From Stieleria sp. JC731 (GTDB lineage: Bacteria > Planctomycetota > Planctomycetia > Pirellulales > Pirellulaceae), in assembly GCF_020966635.1 (NCBI RefSeq), contig NZ_JAJKFQ010000011.1:1178001-1242000 (forward strand): a DNA stretch of 64,000 nucleotides, written 5' to 3'. The first letter of the stretch is position 1. Each line of letters begins with the position of its first letter. Positions 26,378 to 35,224 of this stretch are shown here, piece after piece. The position numbers and the translations under genes were made by a program. A model generated the notes under the pieces. The model ran no database searches, was not told the origin of the DNA, and saw only the letters and a list, made by a program, of their open reading frames with translations.

Positions 26378-27754
26378 TTAGGCGAACAATTCTTTGACTT
26401 CGCGAACACCGAAATCCACTAATGGAAACGGTCGGCCACCCGGACCTGGGATTTCAGCGTGCAAGTCCAAACCCAAGCTGTGGAAGACACTGGCGATGAT
26501 TTCTCCGGGTTGCGTCGGACGATCGGCTGGGACGGCACCGATTGGGTCACTGGCGCCGATCGCTCGACCACCTTGAACGCCTCCGCCTGCAAAGGTGGTG
26601 GAAAAGCATTGCGGCCAATGGTCTCGCCCACCAGCTGGATTCACCTTGGGAGTCCGCCCGAATTCGGCGAGGCCACAGACCAGGGTGTCGTCCAACATTC
26701 CGCGTTCGTCCAAGTCACCGATCAATGCCGAGTATGCTTGGTCATACATGGGGGCGACGATGTTTTTCATTCCTTCGATCGTCGTAAAGGGTTTGCTGCC
26801 GTGGATGTCCCATGTCACTTCGTTGAACACGGTCAGGAAGGTGTTGATGGTGACAAAGCGAACTCCCGCTTCGATCAATCGTCTTGAAAGCAGACAACAC
26901 TGGCCAAACCGATTCATTCCATAGCGTTCACGAACACTCGTTGGCTCTTGCGAAAGATCAAACGCTTGGCGAGCTTGCGGACTATTCATCAATCGATAAG
27001 CGGCTTCGAAATTCTTGTCCAGCATCTTTGCCGATTCGGTCGTTTCCAACTGCTTCATCCGGCCTTCGATCGCATCACGCATACGCCGCCGTCGATCGAT
27101 ACGAACGTCACCCAGTGTCGACGGAGGTAACAGATCGGGGACCTTAAAGTTGGCTTCGCTAGGGTCGGCCATCAGGGCAAACGGGTCGTACGCTTTGCCT
27201 AGAAAGCCGCCTGCTTGTCCGTTGGGCAAGTTGCCTCCGCCGCGTCCCATCGTTTCAGGGAGGACAACGTGGGCGGGAAGATCACTTCGCCGGCCACGCA
27301 TGTATTGAACGACCGCGCCGGCATGCGGATAGTTGACACCGCCGGTAAATTGACGTCCCGTCTGTAACATTTGCCAGCCGGCATCATGAACCGCAGCAGC
27401 GGTGTGGTAGCAAGAACGGATCACAGAAAACTTATCGGCAATTTTCGCATGACCGGGAAGGATTTCAGAAAGCTGGAAATCGCCCTTCGTCGAAATCGCT
27501 TTAAATGGCCCTCGCACTTCTGACGGCGCTTCGGGTTTCATGTCAAAGGTGTCGAGCTGACTTGGCGCACCGAGATTGAAAATCATGATGCAGGAGCGTT
27601 TGTCTTTTTTGGGGTCGACGACACCACGTTCGGCTGCGGCTAAAAACTGTGGCAGCCCAAGACCAAAGGCACCTAAAGTTCCGACTTGCAAAAAATCGCG
27701 ACGACGAACGCCATTGCAAGTCTGAGATGATCCGCGACCGGTCAGATTTAACAT
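26378..27754 (-). CDS. DUF1501 protein with Tat-type signal
   Basis: A 458-aa DUF1501 protein, which belongs to the alkaline-phosphatase/sulfatase-like superfamily. The ATG at 27754 is chosen because it places a twin-arginine motif, RRRDFLQ, at residues 17-23, followed by a hydrophobic stretch (VGTLGAFGLGLPQFLAAA). Family blocks visible are KDKRSCIMIFNLGAPSQLDT, VIRSCYHTAAAVHD, DTLVCGLAEFGRTPKVNPAGGRDHW and FAGGGVQGGRAIGASD. It is probably exported folded, perhaps with bound metal. It is the upstream gene of a two-gene set with the DUF1549 protein, the standard planctomycete pairing. No enzyme activity is firmly established for the family. Confidence 0.92.
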   Translation of the reverse strand: MLNLTGRGSSQTCNGVRRRDFLQVGTLGAFGLGLPQFLAAAERGVVDPKKDKRSCIMIFNLGAPSQLDTFDMKPEAPSEVRGPFKAISTKGDFQLSEILPGHAKIADKFSVIRSCYHTAAAVHDAGWQMLQTGRQFTGGVNYPHAGAVVQYMRGRRSDLPAHVVLPETMGRGGGNLPNGQAGGFLGKAYDPFALMADPSEANFKVPDLLPPSTLGDVRIDRRRRMRDAIEGRMKQLETTESAKMLDKNFEAAYRLMNSPQARQAFDLSQEPTSVRERYGMNRFGQCCLLSRRLIEAGVRFVTINTFLTVFNEVTWDIHGSKPFTTIEGMKNIVAPMYDQAYSALIGDLDERGMLDDTLVCGLAEFGRTPKVNPAGGRDHWPQCFSTTFAGGGVQGGRAIGASDPIGAVPADRPTQPGEIIASVFHSLGLDLHAEIPGPGGRPFPLVDFGVREVKELFA

Positions 27755-27897
27755 CGTGACAATCCGCCTGAAAGCAGCGTTGATGATGGGGGAGGAGGGA
27801 GAGGATGCGAGGTGGCCGAAATCGATCAATGGCTTCTCGCCGGGGGGACTTCATTGTATTAGATTTGCGACGATGATGCGCAACTTCACACTTTGCC

Positions 27898-28689
27898 TTG
27901 AGGCGATACGCGTTGGACCCGACCGAATTTAACCGTCAAGCCTGGGACAATATTGCCCGCAGCCGTCATCGCTGGTTCACGCCGGCTCCTGCCGAGCAGG
28001 TTTCGGAGGCTCGGCGCGGAGATTTTTCGATTCGACTGACCGCGTGCAAGGTGATTCCGCACGATTGGATTGGTGACGTCCGAGGACAACGTATTCTGGC
28101 ATTGGCAGCCGGTGGAGGACATCAGGGTCCGATCCTGGCTGCCGCCGGTGCTCGCGTGACGGTCGTCGATATCAGTGAAGGACAGCTAGAAATCGATCGC
28201 CGAATGGCCAAGGAACACGATCTGGACTTGGCGACCGTTCAGGCTGACATGGCGGATCTGAGCGAGATTCCTGATGGGGAATTCGACATGATCATCAATC
28301 CCTGTTCTGTTAACTTCGCACCCGATGTTCGCCCGGTTTGGCAGGAAGCCGCTCGCGTGCTCCGGGGTGGAGGCGTGCTGATAGCTGGTGTCATCCAGCC
28401 GGTTAACTATCTGTTTGACGAATCGGCGCGTGATGACCGAAAGCTAAAGGTCCGCTTTAAGATCCCCTACTCGGATCTGCATCTGCCGGATGAGGAACGA
28501 GAACGCACGATCGGTGCAGAACGTCCGATCGATTTCGGCCACAGCCTAACGGACTTGATTGGCGGACAACTTGATGCCGGTTTTCATCTCACAGCTATAA
28601 TGGAAGATACTTGGGGAGGTGACGACATTCTTTCGGAACACACCGCGACTTTTTTGGCTACGCGAGCGATTCGTTCGCCTCTCTCATAG
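27898..28689 (+). CDS. Class I SAM-dependent methyltransferase
   Basis: A 263-aa cytoplasmic methyltransferase. The S-adenosylmethionine motif I is ILALAAGGGHQGPIL near residues 66-80, with the acidic motif II VTVVDISEGQLEID and motif III GEFDMIINPCSVNFA. The motif AAGGGHQ rather than GxGxG is typical of a UbiE/methyltransferase-11 subgroup. The substrate is unknown. The start is a TTG, either 27898 or 27913 (MDPTEFNRQAWDN, which fits family starts better). It is divergent from the DUF1501 gene and upstream of the Pcm gene on the same strand (75 bases), so the two may be cotranscribed. Confidence 0.88.
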   Translation: MRRYALDPTEFNRQAWDNIARSRHRWFTPAPAEQVSEARRGDFSIRLTACKVIPHDWIGDVRGQRILALAAGGGHQGPILAAAGARVTVVDISEGQLEIDRRMAKEHDLDLATVQADMADLSEIPDGEFDMIINPCSVNFAPDVRPVWQEAARVLRGGGVLIAGVIQPVNYLFDESARDDRKLKVRFKIPYSDLHLPDEERERTIGAERPIDFGHSLTDLIGGQLDAGFHLTAIMEDTWGGDDILSEHTATFLATRAIRSPLS

Positions 28690-28764
28690 TAGTACTGCTA
28701 GTCAGACGCTTAGCGGCGATGCCGATTGTCACCAACCCGTCCACCATACCCCCTGCAAAACGTC

Positions 28765-29994
28765 ATGTCGCGAATCCTCAATTCGATTGTCTTGCTCGTC
28801 GGGCTCGGTATGGTTGCTTCTGCGGTCGACCCTTACCAATTGGCTCGTGACCGCTTGGTCGAACAGCGTGTCGCGGCATCCGGTGTGACTGATACGCGAG
28901 TTTTGGATGCGATCCGTGAAACGCCTCGGCATGAATTTGTTCCGAAAAGCCAACTGCCGCGCGCATACTTTGATATGGCGCTTCCGATTGGGCATTCGCA
29001 GACGATCAGCAGTCCGTTTATCGTTGCTTCTATGACCGAAGCGCTCGCCCCGGAACCGACGGACAAGGTATTAGAGATCGGCACCGGAAGCGGTTACCAA
29101 GCCGCCGTTCTCAGTTTGCTCGTCGAACATGTGTACTCAATTGAGATCGTGCGTGAACTTGGGGAGCGGGCGGCGGATACGTTGGCGCGTTTGGACTATG
29201 GAAACGTTTCGACTCGCGTCGGCGACGGTTTCCTCGGTTGGCCTGACGCTGCACCGTTTGACAAAATCATTGTGACTTGCAGCCCCGAATCGGTTCCACA
29301 ACCCTTGATCGATCAATTGCGTGAAGGCGGTGTGATGGTGATCCCGGTCGGCGAACGCTATCAGCAGACGCTGTACCGCATGGTGAAGAAGGATGGCAAA
29401 CTGGAACGCGAAGCACTGCGTCCAACGTTATTCGTTCCCATGACGGGTGAAGCCGAGGACGGTCGTAAAGTAAAACCAGATGCGGCAAATCCCGTCGCGA
29501 TCAATGGTGACTTTGAAGCGATCCCCGAAGGCGACAAAGCTGACGCGGACGACTATGTGCCGGGTTGGTATTACGGTCGCCAAGTCAACTTGGTCAAAGG
29601 CCACGAAAGTGATCAAGCACCTTCGGGCGAAAGGTTCGTTCGCTTTGACAACGAAACACCAGGCCTAAGCTCTCACCTGCTGCAGGGGATCGCCATCGAT
29701 GGAAAAGAGGTCTCACAAATCCGATTGAGCGGTTCGGTGCGTACCGAGGATGTCGAGAAGGGGCCGACAAGTGATGGGATGCCTGCGATCGCAATCAGTT
29801 TCTACGATGAGATCCGCCGAGATCTAGGCACTTTTGTGCTGGGCCCGTTCCGTGGGACTCGCGGTTGGCGCTCACATAGCCGACTGATTCGAGTCCCGAT
29901 TCAAACACATGAAGCGATCCTGCGAATCGGGCTGTTCGGAGCGACCGGTGTTGCCGATTTTGACAATGTCAAACTGGAGAAGTTTGACCGCTAG
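28765..29994 (+). CDS. pcm: Exported protein-L-isoaspartate O-methyltransferase with C-terminal extension
   Basis: A 409-aa protein. The N-terminal ~215 residues are a Pcm enzyme, which methylates L-isoaspartyl residues to start their repair: RDRLVEQRVAASGVTDTRVL, the SQPYIVA-equivalent block GHSQTISSPFIVASMTEAL, SAM motif VLEIGTGSGYQAAVLS near residue 101, and the DGFLGW block. An export signal precedes it (MSRILNSIVLLVGLGMVASA), so the start is the ATG at 28765. Residues ~220-409 are an added beta-rich domain (NGDFEAIPEGDKAD, VPGWYYGRQV, ATGVADFDNVKLEKF) resembling carbohydrate-binding modules. A periplasmic Pcm that needs SAM is puzzling, and the extension suggests binding to the cell surface. 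Confidence 0.88.
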   Translation: MSRILNSIVLLVGLGMVASAVDPYQLARDRLVEQRVAASGVTDTRVLDAIRETPRHEFVPKSQLPRAYFDMALPIGHSQTISSPFIVASMTEALAPEPTDKVLEIGTGSGYQAAVLSLLVEHVYSIEIVRELGERAADTLARLDYGNVSTRVGDGFLGWPDAAPFDKIIVTCSPESVPQPLIDQLREGGVMVIPVGERYQQTLYRMVKKDGKLEREALRPTLFVPMTGEAEDGRKVKPDAANPVAINGDFEAIPEGDKADADDYVPGWYYGRQVNLVKGHESDQAPSGERFVRFDNETPGLSSHLLQGIAIDGKEVSQIRLSGSVRTEDVEKGPTSDGMPAIAISFYDEIRRDLGTFVLGPFRGTRGWRSHSRLIRVPIQTHEAILRIGLFGATGVADFDNVKLEKFDR

Positions 29995-30084
29995 GAAAGA
30001 TCGCTAAACCGTGGTCAAGCCTGAAAGAGAGTCGAGTGATGTGACGGCCAGTTCATGTGATGGCTTGATGATTTGGAAATCCAA

Positions 30085-30603
30085 TCAGCTGCAAAGCCAC
30101 ATCATCACCGCTTGCCATTCGACCCATTGTGCTAGTTCGCAGGATTTGATCTGGTCAGCGTTGCCGCTGCGGGCGGCCAGTTCGCAGCTGTCGACAAATT
30201 CGAACGGATCAAGATAAACGCCGTCGGAATGCTGCGAGATCACTTCAAGAGCCGGATGTTGTCCGATTTTGCGGAACCAGTACTTGCTGTTTCCGAAGTC
30301 CCCTTCGCGTCGGTGCATGATTCCGTGCAGAAAGCTGCCGTCGCGACTGGGAAGGTCTTGGCTGATCGAATGGCTGCGGTGGATATCACCGGCAACCAAC
30401 CAAAGTGCGCTCAGGCACTCCATCTGACGCGATGCCGAGACATCCACCAAGTGGTCGCCCACACCGCCAGAAAGGAGGGGCAGCATCGGTTTGTGAATTG
30501 AACCTTCGCCAAGTGAAGGCGTGGGGGCCGATTCGATCGCCGACGCGAGCTCCACCGAAAGGAAATCACGGAGTAAATGGGCAAATTCGGAAAACGCAGG
30601 CAT
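30085..30603 (-). CDS. Conserved hypothetical protein
   Basis: A 172-aa protein with no signal or membrane segment. The block GSFLHGIMHRREGDFGNSKY followed by WFRKIGQHP looks like a conserved core I recall in planctomycete and proteobacterial hypothetical proteins, with invariant-looking His, Arg, Glu, Asp, Tyr and Trp that could form a small active site. The N-terminus is helical. Function is unknown. The ATG at 30603 is preferred to the TTG just before it. It is convergent with the pcm gene. Confidence 0.75.
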   Translation of the reverse strand: MPAFSEFAHLLRDFLSVELASAIESAPTPSLGEGSIHKPMLPLLSGGVGDHLVDVSASRQMECLSALWLVAGDIHRSHSISQDLPSRDGSFLHGIMHRREGDFGNSKYWFRKIGQHPALEVISQHSDGVYLDPFEFVDSCELAARSGNADQIKSCELAQWVEWQAVMMWLCS

Positions 30604-30606
30604 CAA

Positions 30607-30909
30607 ACACGACTCTTGTGAAGATATTGTCAGATCGTCAGGACCGGTTTTTGTCCAGAACGTAGGGTTGTTCCAAATGCATCGCAGACTACCGAGATCG
30701 ATCCCCGCTTGCTAGACTACGGGGCCAATCTTGTGGTTTGTAGTTCGGCGGACGCTGCGGTGCAGCCCAATCCGGCCTTCAATCGCATCTGTCGACGCCG
30801 ATTTGCGATGGCAGGCGAAGCGCGATCACAAATTGTCGTTCCAGATCAGTCACCTTCACGATGCGAGTCCCCCTCGCGGTCCTCTTCCACATCAATTTTC
30901 ATCTCATTG
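30607..30909. other. Region upstream of S1 gene, nothing recognised
   Basis: About 300 bases between two divergent genes. The plus frame stays open through much of it, but the composition is not protein-like and the family start is at 30910. Promoters for both genes should be here; no clear element is seen. Confidence 0.3.
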
Positions 30910-32535
30910 ATGAGCAACGAATCCCAACCGGGTGTCCAATCGACCGAGACACCTGAAGCTGCTAGCGAACAAGTTGGCTCTGCTACCGAATCCGCCACGC
31001 AAGCTGGTGCTGCCAGCAGCCCCGAGTCGGCGTCTGCTGATTCGAATCCTTCTGCTGCCGCAAAGGCACCGAAGCCAACCGGCGCCGGACCGCTCGCTTC
31101 ACGTGGACTTGGTGTTGCTAAACCAGCTTCGCCATCGGTTTCGACCGAGCAGTTGGAAAAGGCAGAAGCCGCAGGAAAGAAGGACGGTAAGAAAAAGAAG
31201 AAGGCCCCACGCCCACGATTGCATGGCGAAAAGGAAGGCCAAGCCAAACCAGCAGCAGCTGCTGCTGGCAGCAAGCCATCGCGAGTCGCCGTTCCATCGG
31301 TACGGGGCGAGCTTTCCGATGACCTGTTGGCAGAGTTTGAAGCCGAACTGGGTTCCGCTGATGTCGACGCGATGCTCGGCGGCGATGCAGGAATGCCGAA
31401 ACGCAAAGAGCCGCTTGCCGACGGAACTCGCGTCTCCGCTCAAGTTCTGAAAATTCACCAAGACAGCGTTTACCTGTCGCTCGGCGGACCTGACGAAGGC
31501 GTTGTGCCTTTCGAACAGTTCACCGAAGAGGAGCCTCAGGCCGGCGCTTCGATCGAAGTTCTCGTTCGCGGCTTCAACCGACAAGACGGCTTGTACATGT
31601 GCTCCCTGCCAGGTTCGACCGTTGCGGTCGCGGACTGGAGCGACTTGGAAGAAGGCGCGGTTGTCGAAGCCGTTGTCACCGGGCACAACACCGGTGGGTT
31701 GGAATGCAAGGTTGGCGGTGTTCGTGCCTTCATGCCGATCAGCCAAATCGCTGACTACCGTGTCGAAGACGCCAGTGAATTCGTCGACCAAAAATTCGTT
31801 TGTTTGGTGACCGAAGCCAACGAGCGACGCGGAAACCTCGTCCTGAGCCGACGGGCGATTCTGGAACGCGAACGCGAGCAAAAGCGAGCTGAGCAGTTGC
31901 AGAAGATCGAAGCCGGTGATGTCGTTGAAGGCGTCGTCCGAACGATCAAAGACTTTGGCGCTTTTGTCGATTTGGGAGCCCTGGAAGGCCTGATCCACAT
32001 CAGCAAACTTAGCTGGGATCGCGTTAAACACCCAAGCGAAGTCGTCGAAGTTGGCCAAAAGGTCAGCGTTAAAATCGATTCGGTCAACAAGGAAACCGGC
32101 AAGCTAAGCCTTTCCTATCGTGACCTTCTCGAGAATCCCTGGGACGCCGCCGAAGCTGATTTTGCCGTCGGTTCGGTTCACAAAGGAACCGTCTCTCGCG
32201 TCGCGTCTTTTGGCTGCTTTGTTCGTCTCGGTGGTGGGATCGAAGGTTTGGTGCACGTCAGCGAATTGGCAAACCACCGTGTTTCCAAAGTTGACGCTTT
32301 CGTCAGTGAAGGCCAAGAAGTTGACGTCAAAGTTCTTTCGTTCGACCGAGCCGAACAGAAAATCGGTTTGTCGATGAAAGCGGCGAACAAGCCTGCCGAG
32401 GAAGACACAAAACCGAAGCAAGAAGAGATTGACGAGCCACAACGCGAAGTCGCTGTGAAACCACAGCACGCCGGCCCATTGAAAGGCGGCAACAACCGCG
32501 AAACCGGTGGCGAGCAATTCGGCTTGCGTTGGTAG
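30910..32535 (+). CDS. Four-domain S1 RNA-binding protein
   Basis: A 541-aa protein. Residues ~1-165 are low-complexity and rich in Ala, Ser, Pro and Lys, with a basic KKDGKKKKKAPRPR patch. Four S1/OB domains follow at about 171-245, 244-320, 334-410 and 419-490. The third and fourth are the most typical (VVRTIKDFGAFVDLGALEGL, HISKLSW and GTVSRVASFGCFVRLGGGIE). It resembles a shortened ribosomal protein S1 or a general S1 RNA-binding protein involved in translation or RNA turnover. The ATG at 30910 (MSNESQPG) is chosen over a far-upstream TTG because the intervening sequence is not protein-like. A strong terminator follows. Confidence 0.85.
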   Translation: MSNESQPGVQSTETPEAASEQVGSATESATQAGAASSPESASADSNPSAAAKAPKPTGAGPLASRGLGVAKPASPSVSTEQLEKAEAAGKKDGKKKKKAPRPRLHGEKEGQAKPAAAAAGSKPSRVAVPSVRGELSDDLLAEFEAELGSADVDAMLGGDAGMPKRKEPLADGTRVSAQVLKIHQDSVYLSLGGPDEGVVPFEQFTEEEPQAGASIEVLVRGFNRQDGLYMCSLPGSTVAVADWSDLEEGAVVEAVVTGHNTGGLECKVGGVRAFMPISQIADYRVEDASEFVDQKFVCLVTEANERRGNLVLSRRAILEREREQKRAEQLQKIEAGDVVEGVVRTIKDFGAFVDLGALEGLIHISKLSWDRVKHPSEVVEVGQKVSVKIDSVNKETGKLSLSYRDLLENPWDAAEADFAVGSVHKGTVSRVASFGCFVRLGGGIEGLVHVSELANHRVSKVDAFVSEGQEVDVKVLSFDRAEQKIGLSMKAANKPAEEDTKPKQEEIDEPQREVAVKPQHAGPLKGGNNRETGGEQFGLRW

Positions 32536-32565
32536 TCATCAGCACGTCGAATTCGATTTGCATCC

Positions 32566-32637
32566 GCACCATCGCGATGGTGCTCTGCTCATTCACACCG
32601 CTTCCCTGAATCGAATTTGGGGAAGCGGTTTTTCTTT
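32566..32637 (+). terminator. Rho-independent terminator of S1 gene
   Basis: A perfect palindrome GCACCATCGCGATGGTGC (32566-32583) is followed by the stem ACCGCTTCCC (32597-32606) pairing with GGGAAGCGGT (to about 32629) and a TTTTCTTT run. The second hairpin with its T-tract is a textbook intrinsic terminator 60-100 bases after the stop. Confidence 0.88.
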
Positions 32638-32738
32638 GAAGGCGTGGTGCTTGATACGCTGCTGCACAGTTTGAACGCTGCCGAACAGTGTGAACATTAC
32701 CGAACAGGGATTGCCAGATTGTGCGCAGCGACCGTTCT

Positions 32739-33803
32739 CTAGCTTAGGCGATACTTTTCAATTCGACCAAAGTCGGGAAACGCGCCGTCTTTCTTGTGGT
32801 CTGGCTGGCCTTGTGTTCCCATGACGAGTAGCGACTGGCCTTCGTCGGTGAATTGCAGCGTTGTCACGCGATAACCGGTTTTCAAAGTTGTCAGCCGATT
32901 GCCGGTTTCCAGCGAGAACAAGGCAACATTCCAATCACCACCTCTCAGACGACCGCCCATCGCGAACATCGTCCCTTCGGGGTGAACCGCGAGAGCCTCC
33001 ATCAAGCCCTCACCGTTTTCTCCGTCGTGAATTTGGTCGATCATCTTCGATTGATCACCTGACGACCACTCCCATTTTTGCCAAAGCTGCTTCCCATTGC
33101 CAGCCATCGGATCACGCATCGGCCCCATGCCCGCAAGCAACAGAGACTTGTCATCGGGGGTGAATCGCAGCGCAAAGATTCCGCCCAGGTAGCAGTGGCT
33201 TTTTATAATTCCCCAACTGGTGAAGTCAGCTGTCGAAATGGTTGAGATGCAATCGCCACTGTGTATGTCAAAGATGCGTACTTCACCCATCAAGTTGCCA
33301 GCGGCTACCAAGCGGCCATCGTTGCTGAATGCTACCGCTTGAACGGAAGGGACATGCGGTAGCCTGTGAACGACATCGCCAGTTTCGCAATCGCCAATGA
33401 CGACGGACGGTTCAATTTCTTCGGCAGGCTCGTACTTGTATCCTCCGGCGATGTATTGCCCTGTGACCGAAGCATATCGATGGCGATCAGGCGAAATCGC
33501 AGCATCCCAGCTCCAGAATTGATGAAGCTTCTGGTGTCGGTTTTCTTCGCCAGAATCGAGTCGAAACCAACGTGCTTGGCCGTCATACCCTGTTGAGAAT
33601 AGTTCGTTCGAAGATAGCCAAAATGCAGTCCTCGCATAGCTTTCGTGGGTGTAGTGCTTCTTGCGAACTCCCGATTGAAGATCCAGCGTATACACACCAT
33701 CCATACAAGCCGCGGCAATCATTTCCCCGTCAGCGGAAAGTTCTCCGCCGAGAATTGCCATGGGCATCCGTTTGTCGTCTGTTCTTTCCAACTTGACATC
33801 CAT
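32739..33803 (-). CDS. WD40-repeat-like protein coupled to DUF1501 gene
   Basis: A 354-aa beta-propeller protein with repeats of the WD40 type: ILGGELSADGEMIAAACMDG, WDAAISPDRHRYASVTG, VQAVAFSNDGRLVAAGNLMG (the clearest), FALRFTPDDKSLLLAGMG, ALAVHPEGTMFAMGG, and TLQFTDEGQSLLVMG. No signal peptide is seen. Its ATG overlaps the stop of the DUF1501 gene by one base (TAATG), so it is translationally coupled to it. WD40 proteins beside DUF1549/DUF1501 genes are a recurrent planctomycete arrangement; they probably act as a scaffold, and the function is unknown. Confidence 0.87.
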   Translation of the reverse strand: MDVKLERTDDKRMPMAILGGELSADGEMIAAACMDGVYTLDLQSGVRKKHYTHESYARTAFWLSSNELFSTGYDGQARWFRLDSGEENRHQKLHQFWSWDAAISPDRHRYASVTGQYIAGGYKYEPAEEIEPSVVIGDCETGDVVHRLPHVPSVQAVAFSNDGRLVAAGNLMGEVRIFDIHSGDCISTISTADFTSWGIIKSHCYLGGIFALRFTPDDKSLLLAGMGPMRDPMAGNGKQLWQKWEWSSGDQSKMIDQIHDGENGEGLMEALAVHPEGTMFAMGGRLRGGDWNVALFSLETGNRLTTLKTGYRVTTLQFTDEGQSLLVMGTQGQPDHKKDGAFPDFGRIEKYRLS

Positions 33804-35128
33804 TAGACGAGCACCTCTTTAATTGGGTGGGCATCCTCTTCGACGCGAAAAAATGTCGGCAGGCCAGGTAGGTCGTAGTCTTCGTGAGGATCAATGCCGA
33901 GCGCGGTAAAGATGGTGGCGAACAAGTTTCGATTATCGACCTTTCCATCGGTGACTTCGAATCCTTCAGCATCAGTAGCACCATGGACCACACCGCCTTT
34001 GATGCCGCCACCGGCCATCGCCAAGCTCCATGCTTTGGGATAGTGGTCGCGTCCGCGTGCGTCATTCAGCCAAGGTGTTCTGCCGAATTCACCCATGGCG
34101 ATGACCAGCGTATCGTCTAGCATTCCACGCTGTTCCAAATCAGAAATCAATTGATACAGCACATTGTCGAGTTCTGGGACAAGCATCTGGTGCATTTCGT
34201 GCTGGAACACGTGGTTGTCCCAAGGCATCCCGTTGGCGACCATCACAAATGTCGATCCGTTTTCGATCAAGTGTCTGGCCTGCAAAGCATGCTGAGCGAA
34301 TGCCCCTCCGCCATAGCGTTCCCGGTCTGATTGTGGAAGCGATTCCATATCAAACAGTGGCGCGCAGCTCATCAGCCCTTTAACTCGTTCAAAGGCCGCG
34401 TTGTGTGACGCCGCTGCGGCACTGCGGCGATCGTTTTCATATTTCTTGCTAAAGAATTTTCGTAGTGATTCACGATCCGAATGGTCTGCCTGACTGATCG
34501 AATCGAGCTGTTTGATGTTTGGGATGCCATAGTCCCCGCCGGCCCTGACCGGTCCGTATTGGGCTCCCAGCCACCCGGCCCAGTTGCCCGCTTTGAAAGC
34601 CTTGAATTCGTTGCCTTCGGGGCAAGGATCAAGCAAGACGAACTGCGGAACCGGACTGTCCAGTTGACCGAGCTGTTCCGCGATGACGGAGCCCAGGATT
34701 GGACGAGTAAACGGCGGACGAGGCATGTCGCCACGGGTGAGCGCGTCAATCCCTTGAAAGTGCTCGCTCGGCTTGGTGCTCATGCTTCGAATCACGGCAA
34801 GCTTGTCCATGATCGTTGCACACTTAGGCATCAATGAACTGATGTGGACGCCGGGAAGGTTTGTTGGAATGGCCGAAAAGGGGCCACCGGTCGCGGTGCC
34901 GGGTTTGGGGTCCCAGGTTTCGAATTGGCTGGGTGCACCGCAAAGCCAAAGCAGAATGCATTTTTTCCCATGCCGCTTCGTTTCCTCTGCCAACAGGGGA
35001 ACGGAGAAAAGACCGTTGAAGCTGGCGACCGAAGCGGTGCTGGCTGCCATTGTGCCTTGTAGGAACAGGCGGCGGTGGATGGTGTGTTCATCACTACCGC
35101 ATGAACTGCGACGCTTGGGCTGATTCAT
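33803..35128 (-). CDS. DUF1501 protein with Tat-type signal
   Basis: A 441-aa DUF1501 protein. The ATG at 35128 (MNQPKRRSSC) places HRRLFLQGT at residues 19-27 before a hydrophobic Ala/Ser-rich stretch, a twin-arginine-like export signal. Family blocks: GKKCILLWLCGAPSQFETWD, AVIRSMSTKPSEHF, DTLVIAMGEFGRTPWLNDA then GRDHYPKAW, and MAGGGIKGGVVHGATD. It belongs to the sulfatase/alkaline-phosphatase-like superfamily. It is the middle gene of a three-gene unit: the DUF1549 gene ends 96 bases upstream and the WD40 gene overlaps its stop. Biochemical role unknown. Confidence 0.92.
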   Translation of the reverse strand: MNQPKRRSSCGSDEHTIHRRLFLQGTMAASTASVASFNGLFSVPLLAEETKRHGKKCILLWLCGAPSQFETWDPKPGTATGGPFSAIPTNLPGVHISSLMPKCATIMDKLAVIRSMSTKPSEHFQGIDALTRGDMPRPPFTRPILGSVIAEQLGQLDSPVPQFVLLDPCPEGNEFKAFKAGNWAGWLGAQYGPVRAGGDYGIPNIKQLDSISQADHSDRESLRKFFSKKYENDRRSAAAASHNAAFERVKGLMSCAPLFDMESLPQSDRERYGGGAFAQHALQARHLIENGSTFVMVANGMPWDNHVFQHEMHQMLVPELDNVLYQLISDLEQRGMLDDTLVIAMGEFGRTPWLNDARGRDHYPKAWSLAMAGGGIKGGVVHGATDAEGFEVTDGKVDNRNLFATIFTALGIDPHEDYDLPGLPTFFRVEEDAHPIKEVLV

Positions 35129-35224
35129 GTTCAAGCAAAAAGTGTTCTTGAGGACGAATGAACGCGTAAGTTTAAAACAGGTTCGAAATCACTAGGCTTT
35201 TGGGATGGCGACGATGTATTGCGT

